Assembly (NCBI RefSeq): GCF_024323335.1
Contig: NC_066579.1
Coordinates: 129,073,854-129,137,853, forward strand
Reading direction: 5' to 3'
From: Lathyrus oleraceus
Lineage: Eukaryota; Streptophyta; Magnoliopsida; Fabales; Fabaceae
DNA: 64,000 nucleotides
The notes beneath the pieces were generated by a model. It was not told the origin of the DNA. It made no database searches and saw nothing but the letters and a program-made list of their open reading frames with translations. A program made the translations under genes and the position numbers. Positions 10,631 through 21,881 of the stretch are shown here, in pieces. Every line of letters starts with the position of its first letter. The first letter of the stretch is position 1.

Positions 10631-11143
10631 ATGGTGGTAACCTACAGAGACTGGCATGAGATGTTGCCGTTTGCATTGCATGGGTGCCGAACGTCGGTGC
10701 GCACATCTACTGGGGCAACTCCTTTCTCATTGGTATATGGATTGGAGGCGGTATTACCTGTTGAGGTTCAGATTCCCTCTTTGAGAGTCCTGATGGACGT
10801 GAAGTTGCAAGAGGCTGAATGGGTAAGGACCCGGTATGAAGAGTTGAGCCTGATTGAGGAAAAGAGGCTAGTAGCCATCTGTCCTGGGCAGTTATACCAG
10901 CAAAGGATGAAGCGTGCTTTTGACAGAAAGGTGCGACCTCGGGTATATCACGTGGGTGATATGGTGCTGAAAAGGATCCTTCCTCCTCGAGACGATCGTG
11001 GGGCAAGTGGATATACAGTCATGAATCCCCAGCATGGTCAGGAAGGTTTTCTCCGATAGAGCCTTGTTGTTAACGACCATGGATGGCGAGGATTTTCCAT
11101 CCCCTGTGAATGCGGACGCAGTTAAAAAATACTTCGTATAAAT
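10631..11143 (+). pseudogene. Ogre integrase, C-terminal part
   Basis: A clean stretch reads YRDWHEMLPFALHGCRTS, STGATPFSLVYGLEAVLPVE and VGDMVLKRILPP. These are the landmarks after the catalytic core in Ty3/gypsy integrases, including the TPFxLVYGxEAVLP motif. A frameshift near 11030 leads into LTTMDGEDFPSPVNADAVKK, the normal end of Ogre pol. The zinc-binding HHCC domain and the D,D-35-E core are not found upstream. This best-preserved coding block still lacks the catalytic residues. Confidence 0.78.
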
Positions 11144-12320
11144 TGACCCGCTGGACGAAAAGAATAAAATAGTTCAGGCAAAAATGGGCATCCCGGCGAA
11201 CCAAAATCAGAAAAAGGTTCGGGCAAAAATTAGGGATAAAAATGAAAACTATACACCCGGCAAGTCGAAAACCTGAAGAGGCGACTTGGGCAAAAAAGGG
11301 TATCCCGGTGGACTGAAAACCCGAAAGGGCGGTCCAGGCAAAAGAGGGATTGAAACGAACAACTGCGTCTGGCATGATCGTTTGCGCTTTGGTTAAAGCA
11401 TCATGGATAATACCCGGTAGGGATCAGTTGGAATCGTCTTGTTCAGAAGGCAGAAAGCATGGAGAGTCTGAGGACATATGGGGTGTAACCGAGTTGGAAC
11501 TCGAGGAGATCACGGGTTTCACATTGCCATTAGGATAGATTTTTCCTTTTGTGCGCAATTACCTCTTTTCAGGAATTGCTTCCTTTTGTATTGCTCAGTT
11601 TGAGCCACACTTTCCATCAATGAAATGCACATTCAGTCAAATAATTTTGTTTTTGTTTTTCATTACCGCTTTGATTGCAAAAACATCCGGATATTTTTGA
11701 TAAAGAATCTTGCATTTTAAGACATACAGGTTCCTTCCAATGCATGTTTATAAGATTGAATGCTTGAAATCTTATTTGGAAGGTCGAGTGACCCAGGTGT
11801 TGAAATCTTGACACGCCTGGGGCACGGTTTTATCTGATGGTCTGTTTTGCAGGAACTGTTGGATATTTTCACTCACTTGCAGGTTGTGATGTGGAAGCTT
11901 TGTGACAGATCCCCAGAGAGTTTGTTCAGGGACGAATAAAGGAAAAACGACGAAGTGACGTTGCGGCGCACGACGATCCTTGATGGTAATCAAGAAGACT
12001 CTTCAAAATCAGAAAATTGAAAGTATGTAATTCCCCGCAGAGTCCGATCAGGGACGAGTGCATGAAGAAAGGACGGAGAGACGACGAGACGTCCGACGAC
12101 CCTTGAAATAATCAAGAAGACTCTTCAAAGTCGGAAAATTGAAATTTTTGTATACTCCCAGGAGTACGTCTCTCGTCGAGCGCGAAGCGACTTGGAATAC
12201 AAGATGATGGAGCAGAAAAGGTCCAGATGAGTCTGGGAGTTCTCCAAAGTGGAAAGCTGATATGAGTATTGGAGGGGGGTACCACGTTTCGACGAGTCGA
12301 CGGGTGTTGTACCAACTTTT
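11144..12320 (+). other. Ogre 3' untranslated region, proximal part
   Basis: Non-coding. It includes G/A-rich imperfect repeats around 11170-11340 (GGCAAAA..GGG..TCCCGG), which are typical just after pol in this lineage. A roughly 110 bp module is repeated at about 11990-12060 and 12090-12160 (GAAGACTCTTCAAA..TCGGAAAATTGAAA). Confidence 0.55.
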
Positions 12321-13080
12321 CTCATTTCCCAGCTAAGTCCCCAAGCAGAGTTGTAGGGTGCCAACTCCCCAGCAGATTCCAGATCTGTGACTTCCCCAGC
12401 CGAGTTAAGATGGTTATCCCCGGCAGGTTTACAACGGTGTTTCCTCAGCAGCCAGGCCAGAAGGTTGCTATTCCCCGAGTGGAGCGGGTCTTTTGCAAAG
12501 AAATATATCTCCAGCAGTTCCCCGAGTGGAGCGGGTTTTTTTCAAGAAATATATCTCCAGCAGTCCCCGAGTGGAGCGGGTTTTTTCAATGACATATTTC
12601 TCCAACAGTGTTCATCCTACCAGTGGATTGAACGAGTTTCCGTAGCAGACGAATATCTGCATCCCCAGCCGAGGGTATCATACATGTGGATTGATTGGGT
12701 CCTCCCCAGCGGAGTAGTTGTCGTTCCCCTAGAAGGGTCTGGATGGTATTCCCCCAGCAGGTTGAAGATTGCTCTTTTCCCCAGCGGGAGTATCTGTGAG
12801 GGTTCCCAAAGCAGAGTTGGGATCTATATCCCCAGCAAGTCAAAGACTGTGGTATTCCCACAGAGTGCAGTGAAGGATCTGTATCCCCAGCATGTCCTCG
12901 AGAGGGTGGGGTGCAAAGGAGGTATTCCCCAGCATGTCCTCGAGAGGGTTGGGTGCAAAGGATCTGTATCCCCAGCAAGGGTTGTCTATTTCCTAGCAGC
13001 AGTGCTATCCCCGGCAGGGTGGAAATCGGAGCAGTAGCGAGTTCCTCAGCGGAGAGTCTCGTTTTCCCCAGAAAATTCCC
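12320..13080 (+). repeat. Degenerate CCCCAGC-motif repeat region (Ogre 3' UTR)
   Basis: About twenty copies of a loose motif, (T)CCCCAGC followed by a G/A-rich part, at intervals of roughly 25-50 bp. Embedded in it are tighter local repeats: CCCCGAGTGGAGCGGG three times (12474, 12519, 12567 approx.) and CCCCAGCATGTCCTCGAGAG twice (12884-12964). It looks like an old tandem repeat that has decayed, with patches amplified again more recently. Confidence 0.75.
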
Positions 13081-13239
13081 TTGAGGGGGATATTTTTATG
13101 CATTCATCATGTAGAATAAGCATTGCATATTGCATAGAAAAATAAATAATCGCGTAGCATTTCCATAATTATGGAGCATTACGCAGAAGAAATCAAGCAT
13201 GCATCATTGCAAACGTCAGCTAGTCTCAAGCCGTGGTTA

Positions 13240-13590
13240 CTGTTTGAGAGGTATTTTGCCAGAAAATGAAAGTGTTACTCCGAGTAGTATAGCCTCATGA
13301 TTGGATCACAGGTATTGTCCCAGTGGTACGACACTGGAGAAGACTCCTTCCGTCGGACGGAGATGGAAAAGGGATGTATTCAACGCAACCCAAACTGTGG
13401 TTACCGCTTGAAGATTTTGGGTTCACCAAAGGTGAAGATGTTACTCTGAGGAGATTAGCATCACAACGTCAGATCAGCAATGTTCCCCAGTAGTGCGATA
13501 TTGGAGGAAATGTTCCCGTCGGACAGAGATGGGGATACAGTCAGAAGTCGTTACGCGATCAGCGCGATTCAAGCCGTGGTTACCGCTTGA
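13240..13590 (+). repeat. Two diverged ~130 bp modules upstream of the minisatellite
   Basis: The block GTTACTC(C/T)GAG...GTCCCAGT(G/A)GTACGA..CTGGAG...CCGTCGGAC(G/A)GAGATGG occurs at about 13270-13370 and 13440-13570. A third, very similar copy follows the minisatellites at 14650-14785. Confidence 0.75.
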
Positions 13591-13690
13591 GGTTTGGTTT
13601 TGTCTGACAGCGAAGACGATGCTTCGAGGAGTTCAGCATTGTGAGTTTGGAACCACCGTTTCTTCCCAGACATCAGTAAGTGTTTGGTCG

Positions 13691-14143
13691 ATCATTGTTT
13701 GATGTCTGTCCGCATCATTGTTTGATGTCTGTCCGCATCATTGTTTGATGTCTGTCCGCATCATTGTTTGATGTCTGTCCGCATCATTGTTTGATGTCTG
13801 TCCGCATCATTGTTTGATGTCTGTCCGCATCATTGTTTGATGTCTGTCCGCATCATTGTTTGATGTCTGTCCGCATCATTGTTTGATGTCTGTCCGCATC
13901 ATTGTTTGATGTCTGTCTGCATCATTGTTTGATGTCTGTCCGCATCATTGTTTGATGTCTGTCTGCATCATTGTTTGATGTCTGTCCGCATCATTGTTTG
14001 ATGTCTGTCTGCATCATTGTTTGATGTCTGTCCGCATCATTGTTTGATGTCTGTCCGCATCATTGTTTGATGTCTGTCCGCATCATTGTTTGATGTCTGT
14101 CCGCATCATTGTTTGATGTCTGTCCGCATCATTGTTTGATGTC
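13691..14143 (+). repeat. 23-bp minisatellite, about 20 copies (Ogre 3' UTR)
   Basis: The repeated unit is CATCATTGTTTGATGTCTGT plus CCG (23 bp), almost perfectly conserved, with a C/T variant in the last part of a few units. It lies between pol and the 3' LTR, where Ogre elements are known to grow tandem repeats. Confidence 0.95.
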
Positions 14144-14299
14144 ATGTCAACATCATTGTTCGGTGCCTGTAAACATCGAGTTTCCTCCCGGTCATTGGTT
14201 AGTGTCTGGTCGAGCTTGATTGGTGTCCTGTAAAACATCATCATTCGATGTTCAGTAAACGTCGAGTTATTTCCCAGTCATTGTTTAATGTCTGGTCGA

Positions 14300-14600
14300 T
14301 CATTGTGTGATGCCTGTCAACATCATTGTTTGATGTCTTGTCAACATCCTTGTTTGATGTCTTGTCAACATCCTTGTTTGATGTCCTGTCAACATCATTG
14401 TTTGATGTCCCGTCAACATCCTTGTTTGATGTCCTGTCAACATCATTGTTTGATGTCCTGTCAACATCATTGTTTGATGTCCTGTCAACATCATTGTTTG
14501 ATGTCCTGTCAACATCATTGTTTGATGTCATGTCAACATCATTGTTCGATGTCTGTCAACATCATTGTTCGATGTCCTGTAAACATCATTGTTCGATGTC
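14300..14600 (+). repeat. 24-bp minisatellite, about 11-12 copies (Ogre 3' UTR)
   Basis: A related unit, CATCATTGTTTGATGTCCTG plus TCAA (24 bp), differs from the 23-mer in its last bases. Because 24 is a multiple of 3, it opens repetitive reading frames on both strands; these are by-products of the repeat. The 14144-14300 spacer holds more diverged versions. Confidence 0.93.
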
Positions 14601-14649
14601 CAGTAAAACGTCGAGTTTCTTCCCAGTCATCAGTCAGTGTCTGGTTGAA

Positions 14650-14785
14650 AGTGTTACTCTGAGGAGTGTGGTACCATGATGTCAGATCAGCAATGTTCCC
14701 CAGTAGTACGATATTGGAGGAAATGTTTCCGTCGGACAGAGATGGAAATAAAATCAAAGGACGTTACGCGATCAGCGCGATTCCG
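14650..14785 (+). repeat. Third copy of the ~130 bp module, downstream of the minisatellites
   Basis: TCAGATCAGCAATGTTCCCC, then AGTAGTACGATATTGGAGG and GTTACGCGATCAGCGCGATT, match 13460-13570 closely. The minisatellites are therefore flanked by direct copies of a longer module, which could itself be the unit of an older, larger tandem repeat. Confidence 0.8.
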
Positions 14786-15068
14786 GGGTTCAAATGGAGA
14801 AAAGGAAATGTGGAGACATTTTCTGGAGAGCGGGGTTCAAATGGAGATAGAATTGAAGATTATATCCAGGATGAGGTCCTTGGGATTATCTTCTGTTCAT
14901 GTGTCACCTTAGACTTTGGCGGATGCCAGTGGAGGTCGTTACGGGTGTCTTCGGAAGAAGAGATGCACATGTTACCTTCCTTTTGTGAAGGTGTACCCTC
15001 TGATATGTCGCCCTCAGAGTGGTTTGGTGTTAGTTCCGTCGTTGCCAGCGGAATTATCACGAGAGATT

Positions 15069-15206
15069 GGAGAAAAGGAAATGTGGATACATTTTCTGGA
15101 GACGGGGTTCAAATGGAGAAAAGGAAATGTGGATACATTTTCTGGAGACGGGGTTCAAATGGAGAAAAGGAAATGTGGATACATTTTCTGGAGAACGGGG
15201 TTCATT
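15069..15206 (+). repeat. 46-bp tandem repeat, three copies (Ogre 3' UTR)
   Basis: Units begin at 15069, 15115 and 15161 with GGAGAAAAGGAAATGTGGAT and end in CGGGGTTCAAAT. A single earlier copy lies at about 14794-14842. Short GGGGTTCAA motifs continue to about 15400. Confidence 0.9.
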
Positions 15207-15647
15207 CTGGCGATCGAGAGTTATCGTCAGGCGACTGGGGTTCAAACTGGAGATGGGGTTCATTATTTTGGCAAAAAAGGAGCGCTGAGGCATTTTTCGG
15301 GGTTCAAATGCAGAGATTCGAGGATCGTTTGCGCAGAGAAAAATTTTCGGGGTTCAAGAAAATGAAAAAAATAGAGAAATTTTCGGGGTTCAAGAAAAGC
15401 ATAAACAAGAGAAGAGAATAATAATCCCGAGTGGATGTGTGGTGTTCAGGCCATGGTTATCCCTGAGTTACCATTTATTTTGGTATCCAGGTCGACGTTT
15501 CAGAGTTTGTTTCTTCGCCGATGCTGACAGGCGTTAATTATATCCCATCAGAGTGCAAATTGTTCGTCTGTTCTTGGTATTCAATCACTCTTCATCCTGA
15601 TCATCCGAAAGCCGAGGCTATTTCGTATCGACAGGTTCACAGTGGAT

Positions 15648-15661
15648 TGAATAGGGGCAGC
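15648..15661 (+). other. Ogre polypurine tract
   Basis: GAATAGGGGCAGC directly precedes the TGTAACACC start of the 3' LTR. It is G/A-rich and correctly placed to prime plus-strand DNA synthesis. Confidence 0.65.
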
Positions 15662-18600
15662 TGTAACACCTCAAAATTTGCCCTCCTCTCTTGGGACTAG
15701 CATTAACATATTTTGCATATCATTTTAGGGCATTAGGCATTTCATATTGCATAACATGTGGTTACATTGTGTAAGCCATCTTCCCAAGTCTTGATCAGGA
15801 GATGAGGAAGTTCAAAGGTGCAAGCTAGGGTTTAATGACTGATCATGGGCCATCTGAGGATTGGACTGTGAATTAGGGTTTCATGATTTCCAAGGATATT
15901 GGTCTTCATCTTGTTTGAATTAATACATCATCATCATCATGGTTGGATGTCATCAGGAGATTGAAGAACGTTCCTTGAGATTAGGGTTTTGACCACTAGT
16001 CAACCCTAATCAGCTGTATTGGGCCAATCAGGGCTGGATCAGGAGATGAGGTTTCTGATGGTTATGAGTTTCATTTTGTGATTATATGGTGATTATTGAG
16101 GCTAGGGTTTCACCCTTGAGCCATTTCAGTTGGAGATTGGGGTTCAAATTGATCTGTGCATTGCCTGATTCATCTGTCAGTTGAAAAGTCAACTGTGGTC
16201 AACTGTACATGATCTGATGGATTTGGAGGTGGAAATGAGTTAGACACACTTCATTCATGTTGGAACAAGTGTTAAATGACATCTCGAAGCCTAAGAATGA
16301 AGAAAATCAAGTCAGGACAAAAACTGCCAAAAATAGCAGGCGACTTGTAACTGAAGTTTCCAAAAATGGAAAGTTTTTTGACCTCAAAAACAGAAGTCCA
16401 AGGAAGCTTCAAATGAAAAATTGTTCAACATGACAGATGTAGATCTTGTTCTCACCTTTCCAAAAAGTCCAAGAACTTGAAAATCCAATGTGTGGTTTGC
16501 AAGATATGGCTCAGTGAATTTCAGAAAAGACCGTAATCAGGAGGCCATAACTACCACATACTTTGTCCAAATTGCAAGTTCTTTATATGCACAAACTCCA
16601 TTTGACATGTACTTTGAGGGTGCATCATTGGATTTTCCCAAAAATGGCCAAGGCAAAAAGTCACTTTTCAACTGGACAGCTGAATTGGACCAGGGGCAAA
16701 ATTGTCCAAATGTCAAAATAATTGGAATTTTTGAATGGGACTTTTTCCAACACCTCAGGAATGGCATTTAGAGTGTGTTTGAATATTCATTTCATGGCTA
16801 AGGCATGAGAATTGGATTTTGGCTTGAAAAGTGAAATGATGAAAATTGGTCATTTTGCATACACATGTGATTTTGAGAAATACTCCACCAATTGGAATGA
16901 AACAAGTTTCTACACATTACATATGTCATTTGGAGTTTGCATGAGCTGTCAAAACAGCTGGCAATGAGCTGTACATGGAAATTCCACTTTTGCCCTTATT
17001 TGCAAAATAACCACTTTCATTAACAAAGCCAATTTGCATAATTACTTGATTAGAGTTGGATTAAGCTTCCATATATATTCATAATCTCTTGCTAATCACA
17101 ACAGAATTGCACATTCACCAAGATTGGATCAAAAACCTCTCCAATTCTCAAATTCTTCAAGAACAATCCAAAACTTCAAATTCATCAATCTTCATCAATT
17201 GTTGATGAATCTTGGAATTTCTTTTTGCATTCATCTCCTCTCATCAATATCTCCAACTGTTTGTGAAGATTGGAAGGCAAGGAGTGTGGATTCGTGACTG
17301 TCCTAAAAGTGCATCATCCATGGTGAATCGTGAATTCAAGCATTAGGAGCGAAATCGAGTGAACCTAGGCTTTGCATCTCACTTCCACCAGCATATACTA
17401 CTTCTGTTTCGTGGAATTGAAGCTCAAGAACAACAAGAACTCCACTGCAATCTCAAGGTACTCAAAATTCGAGTCTCACGATTTTGCCAATTGTCATATG
17501 CGTTGTGTAGGTCATTTGTCATAGGTTAACATGTAGCAATTGGTTTGAAAAATGATTGAGCGAGTTGAGAGAAATCGCGACTCGAAGCTTTGAGTGAGAA
17601 ACTTTAAACGATCGATTCGGTTTACACGGTTAGATTTAGGTTGATTAAGTTATATATTCGTGATCTATGCATTCAGACCTTTCCAATGAGTATTAGTTTG
17701 TGCAATTTGGTGATGAAATGATTGAAACCGGTTTTGAGATGGAAGCTTGCGAACACGCGAGGAAGATGAAGCAGTGCTGGATGTAAAACGCGTTTGATCC
17801 TGTTTTTTTGGCTTGGCAATTCAAAATGTTGTTTCCCTCCAGAATTGTCCTATAGCCATGCGCCAACACATTAAAATGCCACTACTGTTATTCTAATTCA
17901 TCTTAATTTAATTATAATATATTCAATAATTTCTAACAAATCATTAACACATTAAATAATTCATAAAAAATAGTAAAAAATCATAAAAATGTGGAAATTT
18001 TTTCTATGACTTTGTTGACTTGTGTAGAATTTGTTTGACCTATTGGTCAAAGTTGTGCTTGGTAAAATTATTATTTGGCATAGGGTTCTTTCACATGTAT
18101 GACATTTCGACACACTTTACCATTTTAATTGTGAAATGCACATGCTTGCAAATAAATTCTTGAAAATTTTTGTGGTGGTTCTTGACTCATTGAGGATTAT
18201 TTATATGTAAATTTCATGAATTTTTGATACCTGGTTAGAGAGCAGCAAATTCTGGAACTTGGGTGTGACAATTTGTGTCACACCTCTTGATGTCAACTTG
18301 TTGAATTTAATTGGATGACCTATGCATGTTGGAATTGGATGAAATTTTGCATGATGACTTGTTGACATGTTAGGATGCTTGATGAATTTTTGTAGGATTT
18401 TTCACTGTATTTTCAATTTAATCTTGATTTTTCATTTCTGGTTGTTGAATTTGCAAGTCCATGCGACATAGGTTGGTAGATTGATTGGGAAATCCTCATA
18501 TTGTATTGTATGGCCATGAAATTTGATATGCATGAACTAGACACGTTGTGTGACCTCCCTGTTTTGGTCTCATCCATTTCTTTTTTGTTTTCAATGAGAT

Positions 18601-20656
18601 ATGAATTTTTGAATTGGATGTATGCATTGATGGTGTGAATTGAAGCATGAAATTGTGTCTGTTTTTGATGATTTTCATTGACATGGTTCCATTTGCCCAA
18701 TTGAGCTCAAATTTGACATGGTAGACCTTGATGGACCCCTGTTTAGGTGTAATTAATTTGAGAATTTTTGGATGTGTTTTGGCATGGATTTGAATGCAAT
18801 ACTTCTGTTTGTATATTTGATGCTCCATTTGACTTAATGTGAATTGTTTTGGGCATAATATGAACATGATGGATGATATAAACATGAGACCAATGATGTT
18901 TGCTCTTGTTTGATGATAATTTGATGTTGGATGGTGGATGCCTTGCTGTTTTAAAATTTTTCTTGCTTTTGGACCCTAGGCTTGGCCTAGTGGTCTAGTT
19001 ACTAATATTTGCTTGATTTTTCAGGATCAAAAGCATCATGTACATGGAGAATGATACAAGTTGATTTTAATTGATGTTGTGGATGTTTGTACACTAACAT
19101 AACATTGTTTTGTAGGTGTTGGAGCTTGGGCTTAAGCCTTGAGCTTGCTTTGTGTTGTATTGTTTAAACTGTTTGTTTGCTGTATAGTTTGTCTGATTGA
19201 GTACTGACTGAGTTTGATTGTTTCCAGGTACTTTAGTTGCTCAGTTCCTTGTGAACTATTGCTTTGCTTTGCTTTGCATAAGCAATTTGCATTGAGGTAA
19301 CTTCTTAAAACTTCATGTAGTCTGGAGACCCGGCTGTTACCGGGCCGGGCAAATTGTCTGAAGTCCTCCTTAAGAGGCAATGCTTGTGTATGTTTATTTT
19401 TAAGCCAAGCAGGAAAAGTCCTTCAAGTAAGGCAATTGGTGGAAGGTAGGGACAAGCAACCTGTCCCCCACTATTCAGTTGAGTCTTCTCCTTGCTCCCA
19501 TTACATGGTTGTAGCATTGAGATCAAAAGCCCAAGATCTGTTGTGTCAGAGTCATCGAGTATAGAAGGGTTCCCCTATTCTGGACCCATGCTCATTTGTC
19601 AGCTCTCCCTGGTTAGGGATAAGAGCTGTGAGGTCTGATCCTCACTTCATCCTTTCATCTGCTTCACCTTAGCCTCGTAATGGCAAGGTTAAGAGCAAAC
19701 ACAGCCTGTACAGACGATTGCTTAGGCAGTCAAACCTGATTGATTGAGCCCCTTGTTTGGCTATAGTGCGTGTTATGTGGATATCTGATTGACATGCTTG
19801 TTTGAGATACCTGTTCTCATTTGATGATATATGATTGTATGCTTGTGTGCTAGCTTCTTTCCTGGTTAGGTTAGTTTGCTTATGCAAGTAGGATAGAAAA
19901 CCGAACTTAGGGTTAACGATGCATGACAACATTAGGCTCGAGTCTCAGCTCCCTAGTGTCGTGTTTTTCCCTCTGTTTCTGGTTAGGAGAGAGTTTAGTC
20001 CCTTTCAGGGGAACTACATCGCCCTGATCCTCGTTCCAGACGAGGTATGTAGGCAGGTGGTCGTGCGAGACCACTCCGGGCAACCTTTTTCTTTTTTGCG
20101 TGCGTTTACTTGTTATCTGACTGTATGTTTGGGTTCGGATGCCGACGTAAGCCCAGTGATTGGCTGTCGGGCTCCAAGTTTGCCCTTTTGAGTGTGTTTT
20201 GGTTCGGATGCCGACATAATTCCATCCAGTGGTTGTCGGGCTCCATGTTTGCCACTCTTGCTTGTTTGTGTTGTTTTGTGTTGTTTGGCGTGCGTAAGCC
20301 GAACTACAGTGGCTCTGATTCTTGTTCCAGACAAGATATGTAGGCATAAGGTGCGATACCTTATCGAGCCCGTTTCTCCTAACCCCACCTGCATTCCCCG
20401 TGTGTGTGTGTGATGTTTAGCAACCTTTTCTTTATCCTAGGACGTGGATCCCGTCGAGTACGACGGACGTGAGGGGTGCTAATACCTTCCCCTCGCGTAA
20501 CCGACTCCCGAACCCATTCTCTTGGTCGCGAGACCATTTCCTTTCCAGGTTTCTCTGAGCGTTTCCTTTCCCTATCTTGGGATAAATAACGTTTAGTGGC
20601 GGCTCTGTGTGTTTTTATTTTTAGGCTCGCCGGTTGATTTTTCGCAGGATGCGACA
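15662..20656 (+). repeat. Ogre 3' LTR (4,995 bp)
   Basis: Same ends and length as the 5' LTR, offset by 13,809 bp. The differences I saw are single substitutions: T/G, C/T, T/G, A/G, C/A, A/C, C/A and A/C. It carries the same TATA-like site (17069-17079) and hairpin modules (20029-20074, 20320-20364). Confidence 0.95.
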
Positions 20657-20661
20657 CATGG
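20657..20661. other. Target-site duplication CATGG, right (Ogre)
   Basis: Identical to 1848-1852; after it the copia-type LTR sequence of the tandem unit resumes. Confidence 0.93.
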
Positions 20662-20924
20662 GATGTGATCACCAGTCTATATACATAACAGTCTTAATGC
20701 TTTAATGTTATCCCACTTCACAACAAAGCTCGACTGCGGATACTTTAAGAATAGTGTCCTTATGTTTAATGGGATCTAATGATTAAGTCACACTTGATAC
20801 ATTAAATAGACTATCTATTCTAGGGACTTTATTAAACAAACATAATAAAGAAAAAGCCTTTTATTATTAATAAATAATTCGATACAAGTACCAAAAGTAT
20901 TGGCCTCTAGGGCTTACACCAACA
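20662..20924 (-). mobile_element. Ty1/copia-type solo LTR, TG-terminal part (U1, cut by Ogre)
   Basis: This is the remaining 263 bp of the same LTR, on the far side of the Ogre insertion, including the minus-strand start TGTTGGTGTAAGCCC at 20924. Joining 1852 to 20662 restores the sequence seen uninterrupted in U2 and U3 at this point. Confidence 0.82.
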
Positions 20925-20929
20925 CAACT

Positions 20930-21625
20930 TTGGTTGGGCGAGTGTACCTGATTATACTGAGGATATATTTTGTGCTACTGCTTTTATCCCGCTTAGAGGG
21001 AACCGGGCGACCGAGCCTTACAGAGTATATCTTGACTGTTTGGTTGTTGAGGACGCACTTCAATAGCTATGTTAATCACCATGAGACGCGGTCATTTGAC
21101 AAGATAGTGTTATACTTTGAATGGTTGGCATGCAGATCACGTCGCATTGTTCCTCATCTTTCCGAACGCGTCATGCGACAGTTCGGATATACTCATACCA
21201 TTTCCAGACACCCTGTTGTCTCCGCTCCTCCTACCTTAACACGTATACAGATAGATGACATGTTTAATGATTATGAGAGTCATCTAGTATCGCAGGTGGC
21301 ACGAGCTACCATAGCTGAGAGAGAATGAAGCTACGTCAAAGGGTACATCAGATGGTTCTTCAGGGTATCACATACATAGTACAGGTTGCTCCAGATGACC
21401 CATCGAGACCAGCTCATTAAGAATTACTATAGGAGGAGCATACATAACTAGATCATGCTGAGGATGTCTTATATAGGTGTCGTCGCATAGTGGAGATTGC
21501 GCAAGCAGGCATTGACAGAGGCACGAGGGGCATTGATGTATTAGAGACAAAGCTAGGGGACAAGTGAGATTGATGGCCGAGGAGGAAGAGCTGGCAGAGG
21601 AGGCAGATGACGTAGATGATACGTA
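20930..21625 (+). pseudogene. Plant mobile domain (MAIN-like) pseudogene, C-part, U1
   Basis: This continues the exon cut by the copia-type LTR: FGWASVPDYTED, PLRGN, TEPYRVYLD, then after a 1-nt frameshift near 21055 SYVNHHETRSFDKIVLYFEW, HLSERVMRQFGYTHTISRHP, APPTLTRIQIDDMF, and further on CRRIVEIAQAGIDRG. These are the usual C-terminal landmarks of MAIN-like PMD proteins. A stop ends the long frame at 21326-21328, and more stops and frameshifts follow up to about 21625. U1 keeps one base (in CACCCTGTTG, near 21210) that U2-U4 have lost, so its reading frame is 30 codons longer here. A decayed transposon-type gene, not a working host gene. Confidence 0.8.
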
Positions 21626-21881
21626 GCCAACCATACACAATAGTGTCTTAGTATATAGTAATATTATCATGGTGTGAATTTCATTTTGACGGTCTTGCTA
21701 CTTTATTGATCTCGATTGTATGATATTTTGACATTTATTGATATTTTATTTATGTATGAAATTTTTTAACCATCTAGGATTATGTATGTAGATGTTTGTT
21801 TTTTGATCGTATGATATGGTTTAAGTCTTCATTTGAAATTCAAATAAATAAAATATAATATGAAAGACTAAGTTTTGAGAC

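Larger units (their letters stand above)
1853..20656 (+). mobile_element. Ogre-type (Ty3/gypsy, Tat lineage) LTR retrotransposon, non-autonomous, 18,804 bp
   Basis: Two direct LTRs of 4,995 bp each flank an 8,814 bp internal region, bounded by the 5 bp duplication CATGG. A primer-binding site follows the 5' LTR after 2 nt, and a purine-rich tract precedes the 3' LTR. LTR length, primer-site position, the gag and pol remnants, and tandem repeats between pol and the 3' LTR all fit the Ogre lineage known from Fabeae. The LTRs differ at about 8 sites by eye (for example near 2794, 2894, 3677, 4454, 4534, 4613, 4986 and 5942), so the insertion is young. Even so, the gag core, protease, most of reverse transcriptase and the integrase core are absent or unreadable. 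The element must therefore have depended on a partner for its proteins. Confidence 0.92.

Noticed and set aside
14241..14662. Long repetitive reading frames on both strands (8-residue repeats)
   Set aside because: They are produced by the 24 bp period of the minisatellite, which is a multiple of 3. No start context or flanking coding sequence supports a protein.
20379..20672. Minus-strand 97-codon frame across the 3' LTR end
   Set aside because: It spans the LTR/flank junction created by the insertion, so it cannot be an ancestral gene.
21368..21670. Minus-strand Ser-rich 100-codon frame over the PMD C-part
   Set aside because: It is the antisense shadow of the PMD coding sequence, with no support of its own.
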